This document shows positions 29,085-64,000 of a stretch of 64,000 nt of DNA, one piece after another. Made by a program: the position numbers and the translations under genes. The stretch's first letter is position 1; every line of letters begins with the position of its first letter. Origin of the DNA: Asterias rubens (Eukaryota; Echinodermata; Asteroidea; Forcipulatida; Asteriidae); contig NC_047062.1 in the NCBI RefSeq assembly GCF_902459465.1, forward strand, positions 20,899,919 to 20,963,918, in the 5' to 3' direction. The notes under the pieces are model-generated. The model had not been told where the DNA came from and searched no databases. It saw nothing but the letters and a program-made list of their open reading frames with translations.

Positions 29085-29215
29085 GAAGTTCGTTCAATTT
29101 TCACTCACAAAGAGTGACACATATTGACATTCACTCTCAAAAGGGCGAAACTGACATCACTCGGATAAGAGAGTGAAATTTTCACTCTTTTACATTAAAA
29201 GAGTATACAGTAGTT
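29085..29215. repeat. Cluster of GAGTGAA/TTCACTC inverted motifs
   Basis: TTTAGAGTGAA, TTTTCACTCACAAAGAGTGA, ATTCACTCTC, AGAGTGAAATTTTCACTCTT and AAAGAGTATAC can pair in several ways. This is probably a small foldback element. Confidence 0.45.
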
Positions 29216-29479
29216 CTTTCCAGAATCAAAACTACCGATTCTCAATCGCCTCTCTGGTTGTTGAGGGTTGGTGTGCCCGGTTATACTCAAACGAAAAGAG
29301 ATGACACGTGGTTGTACCACAAATCTAACGTTATAGTTATGATGAGCAAGCATTCCCTTCAAAATAGGGTTTGGATAATTTCATATCCCAAACATGTTAA
29401 TGTGTAAAACGATTGTTAGATTTGGAGCCATGGTGTGTCCGATCCGTTGCCCTTTCGACTTTTGCGATAGACGTCGCAT

Positions 29480-29905
29480 GCAATTATGTCCTCTATGCAA
29501 TACTATCCGGAGGTCATTATTGCATATGCAATAATGTTCGCCGGACGGTTTTGTATAATGCAATCGTGTCCGTCCGGACGCTGCTGCATAATGCAGTTGT
29601 GTCCGCCCCCGTGCAAAACCGTCCTTGCAATAAATTAAACAGCCTTGGTCGACGGAACACGTTTGCCATTTTTGTACACAAGCTAAGTGCATGTCATGTT
29701 CGGCCGTTGGGGCTGCAATTATAAAATACGTGAATATTCATGCCGCATAATACGTAGGTTCAGACATGCACACTCGTTTACGCGTAGTCATGTATACGTC
29801 CACCCATCGGTTTTTGCATAGCCCCGGACACGATTGCATATGCAAAAGTGTCCGGAGCGGACAGTATTGCATGGCGGACACAATTGCATCTGACACTGGT
29901 CCATT
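29480..29905. mobile_element. Foldback element with inverted arrays of a GGACAC-N2-TTGCAT module
   Basis: Left modules (29480-29615) read TATAATGCAATCGTGTCCG and CATAATGCAGTTGTGTCCG. Right modules (29823-29900) read CCGGACACGATTGCATATGC, CGGACAGTATTGCAT and CGGACACAATTGCAT, i.e. the opposite orientation. About 200 bp of non-repeat sequence lies between. Inverted arrays suggest transposase-binding ends. Confidence 0.55.
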
Positions 29906-30219
29906 ACCCGCTCTACCTATCTCGCTCAAAATGGATGGCTTCGACGAGTCCGGAAGCGGCTTGTGAACATTCTAATGGAAGTTTGTATTTTTTTGGCAAT
30001 TTTCTCGGCACTTTATTGAAACAGTTTTCAGCTGACACGTTCACACGTGCCTTTTTTGTACCTTTTTCACGAATGTCTCTATACAGTAATCAGCATTACG
30101 TTGAAAACGAAACATCTATGACCTTACCTATTTTAGATGTTTTGTTTAACTGCCCTTTCCCTTCAAGGCATCAAGGCTTATAACTTTTTCGAAACCATTA
30201 ATTCGATCACTAACTCTAG

Positions 30220-30305
30220 GCCGTCTCTGATGACGACTACATCGAGACAGTCAAGACTGTGGCCGCCAATTCGGGATTTGGGTACGGCCTGTTAGAGCAC
30301 TGCAA
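30220..30305 (+). other. Isolated exon-like coding segment
   Basis: An acceptor-like CTCTAG precedes 30220 and a donor-like AA/GTCAGT follows 30305. In one frame it reads SDDDYIETVKTVAANSGFGY and on to LLEHC, with a strongly GC-biased third codon position unlike the surrounding AT-rich DNA. The frame continues to a TAG at about 30344. I do not recognise the protein and see no partner exon of convincing quality. It may be a decayed gene, a captured fragment inside a transposon, or an exon of an unrecognised gene. Confidence 0.3.
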
Positions 30306-32405
30306 GTCAGTATTATCAGCGCCCCCTGTTGACAACTACATGTAGTTGTGTCCAGGGATTGTTCTCGGACATAAACAGTGTTAAAGACGGGTGGGATCGA
30401 GGAGCCGGTCGTGAGTTCTGAATGTCGCCGTCGGGCATGGCTGCATGCTGTCAAGACGGAACTGAAAAGGTATCACAGTGTTCATAATACGTAATGGATA
30501 TGGAAAGACACATGAATGACAAAAGGATAGCGCAGGTGACAAAATATATATCTATCTAAATATACATATTTTTTATTTATAAAGGAATTTAACAATTACA
30601 TGTATATATGTACATGTAGTTAGTTAGGCCTATGCCCGTGTTAAATCACTGTAAAACGGTGTTAGTGGATGCATTGTGAAAAGGATAACGCGTGACGGAT
30701 AGCAGCCTGCATGCCGGCATCATGTTCAGCTCTTTCCTTCTTTGATGTGTTTTCTCATTTTTGGCAATATTAATAAACTTTATGATGTTCATGTTATAAG
30801 TATACTTCACGGCAGACCCCCCCCCCCAACCTGATAATTAATTGTTGATATTTCCAAAGAGCCTGAGCTCTCTCTTCAAAGTGTTCCGCCCCGATATAGA
30901 TTCCCAACATAGTTGGGATCGTCCCAAATGAGTGTATAGAACTTGGTAGCCCAACTATTGTTTCTACAGCTGGGATTCCGGAAATCTGTCAAGAACAAAG
31001 GGAATCAGGCGGATGTTTTAAATGAACATGGATATTGCAACACTAGACGGCTGGTGGTAGGCCAGTTTGGTGGCGAGCTGCACTGTACGAAATTATTGTC
31101 AACTTTTACCACAAGAAAAGACCTATGAGGGTTGTCCTCCAATGAGTTATCTCATCGCTGTTTATACTTAACTGAGAGCTCCATAGCTGATTTTTGGCAC
31201 ACGTATGGATCATTGATCTGACCATAACCGATATGTATTTCGTGGTAGAAACTAGTTTAGGTCAAGCATCGAAACAGTCGGGCCAAGTGAAGCCATTGCC
31301 GAATGGAGGTTTTGGCGCTTTTGTGACAAGCACCTTGAGTTCAATAGGAAGCTATTATAGGCTTCCTCTCTATATTTCTTCCTCATTCACGGAATATGTT
31401 GTCGAACTGTTTCCTAAAAAAAAACTTATGGCCACAACACAATTTAAGTCCTGCCATAGGCTATTTCCTCTGTGACCCAATTGTTGTTCGACCTTAGCTT
31501 ATATAATAAACTTTTGTCTAAAAAATATACAATTAGACAGCAATGCCATCGGTGACGCCATTTTCAGGGGCGGCTGTTGTCGATGGGTTCAACTTTTATG
31601 CATGATCATTTTAGGCTAAAAGCGACAGATACAAAGCAAACTAAGGGACAAATTTGAGAAACAGAAAGTAATCGGACAAAACCCAAAAGGATCACAACAG
31701 AACAGCAGACTCAGAAAAAAATATATGCTGAGCTGCCTTTCTTACGGAGAAGTGCCTTGCCAAACATTATCGATATTGAATTAATATCTTATACGATCGT
31801 TTTAAATTTTACCACAAGTAATTTTGTTTTGGTTCAAAATAATCCACCCTTACATAAAAATGAGTAGTTAACTCAGGATCTAAGGATCCAGTGCTGAGGG
31901 CACCGACCTCATAAAAATGGGGGGGGGGGAGTTAATTTTCCCCTGTGACCAGGCATCGATCCTTCAAAATCTTTCACGCGGACAACCACATTGATTTTCA
32001 AGGACGTGGCAAGGATATATAACCAAATGATTGACAATAATTATGGGAAGACAAAATTATTAATCATTTCATCTGATCATCATGGAGGTAGAATTCTGAT
32101 CAACTTGCCGAACTGTTTAGTTCATTAAGTGGTTTAGGCCTCACAACCATGTTTTTTTTTATTATTACTAATTACTATATAAGCCTGCCTTTTTATTTGT
32201 GTTTTTAAGATGTCGAATCAAGGAAGATAGATGGAAGGGATACAAATACATTTTAATAGAACTTAAAGATTTGAAACAAAATCATTAGTTTTGGCGCAAA
32301 ATCTCCACCCGAATTCACACATGATGAATGAACCAGAACTATCCATACAATGGGAACGAGGTTGGCTTATACGGGATTTCTCCGACCATCCATCAACGAC
32401 GGGTA

Positions 32406-32413
32406 TCACGTGA
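32406..32413. promoter_or_regulatory. Palindromic E-box TCACGTGA upstream of PPP2R5D
   Basis: TCACGTGA, followed by C, lies about 126 bp before the start codon. It matches the core bound by USF/MITF-TFE-type bHLH factors. Function is inferred from position and perfect palindromy. Confidence 0.35.
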
Positions 32414-32538
32414 CTATATCTGACCTATCGCATGGCTTGTTTGTTGAGCAGTGTGTTATGTTACCGTCTATGCTCCTATCTCCCGGTAAAAAATGCGTAA
32501 CTTAATGTAGGAAATAAGAGGCCAAAACCACCCTAGAC

Positions 32539-64000
<31,462 letters not shown>

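Larger units (their letters stand above)
28691..32405. other. Intergenic interval before PPP2R5D
   Basis: It holds a cluster of inverted GAGTGAA motifs (29085-29215), inverted arrays of a GGACAC..ATTGCAT module (29480-29905), an isolated exon-like segment (30220-30305), a second open segment after a splice-acceptor-like TTTCTACAG (about 30970-31127), and poly-C (30817-30827) and poly-G (31919-31929) tracts. The remainder shows nothing recognisable. Confidence 0.4.

Noticed and set aside
29480..29905. CRISPR-like spaced repeats
   Set aside because: The repeats are inverted between the two sides, vary in spacing, and sit in a eukaryotic intergenic region.

Overview
This is eukaryotic DNA from a marine invertebrate deuterostome. 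I think it is most likely an echinoderm and probably a sea star. That rests on three observations. The genes are split into many exons with GT-AG introns. The deduced proteins align closely with vertebrate orthologues (a 246-residue PSMA6 and a 356-residue WDR92/DNAAF10, almost exactly the human lengths). The introns are packed with short palindromic DNA transposons and tRNA-derived SINEs of kinds I associate, from memory only, with asteroid genomes. Nothing prokaryotic is present: no operons, no CRISPR array and no rRNA.

Layout. (1) 1-8472, + strand: the 3' nine coding exons of SART1, a U4/U6.U5 tri-snRNP splicing factor; its 5' exons lie off the left edge. (2) 10949-15662, - strand: complete eight-exon WDR92/DNAAF10, a dynein-arm assembly factor, tail-to-tail with SART1. 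(3) 15983-20505, + strand: complete seven-exon PSMA6, a 20S proteasome alpha subunit, head-to-head with WDR92 across a 320-bp shared promoter interval. (4) 23829-28096, + strand: a complete five-exon gene for a 183-residue protein I do not recognise. A perfect RFX X-box lies about 250 bp upstream, so a ciliary role is likely. (5) 32539 to the right edge, + strand: the first six coding exons of a PPP2R5D-type (B56 delta) PP2A regulatory subunit, with introns up to 11 kb.

Functional picture. The genes are housekeeping (splicing, proteasome, PP2A) interleaved with at least one and probably two cilium genes (WDR92 and the X-box gene) flanking PSMA6.

Mobile DNA. The non-coding space is dominated by non-autonomous DNA transposons. 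At least three palindromic families sit between TTAA sites, which is the piggyBac signature. One of these is inserted inside a tandem repeat whose other unit shows the empty site. Two elements have 8-bp flanking repeats like hAT elements: a 474-bp element whose ends are arrays of an 11-bp motif (33590-34063), and a 968-bp element that starts in a poly-G run (49060-50027). A roughly 590-bp near-perfect inverted repeat fills PSMA6 intron 1. Inverted arrays of a GGACAC..ATTGCAT module lie at 29.5-29.9 kb. There are also a LINE 3' end and several SINEs. No complete transposase gene was found, and I did not find a clearly new protein system. The most novel items are the unrecognised X-box gene, the array-ended transposon, and an isolated exon-like segment at 30.2 kb.
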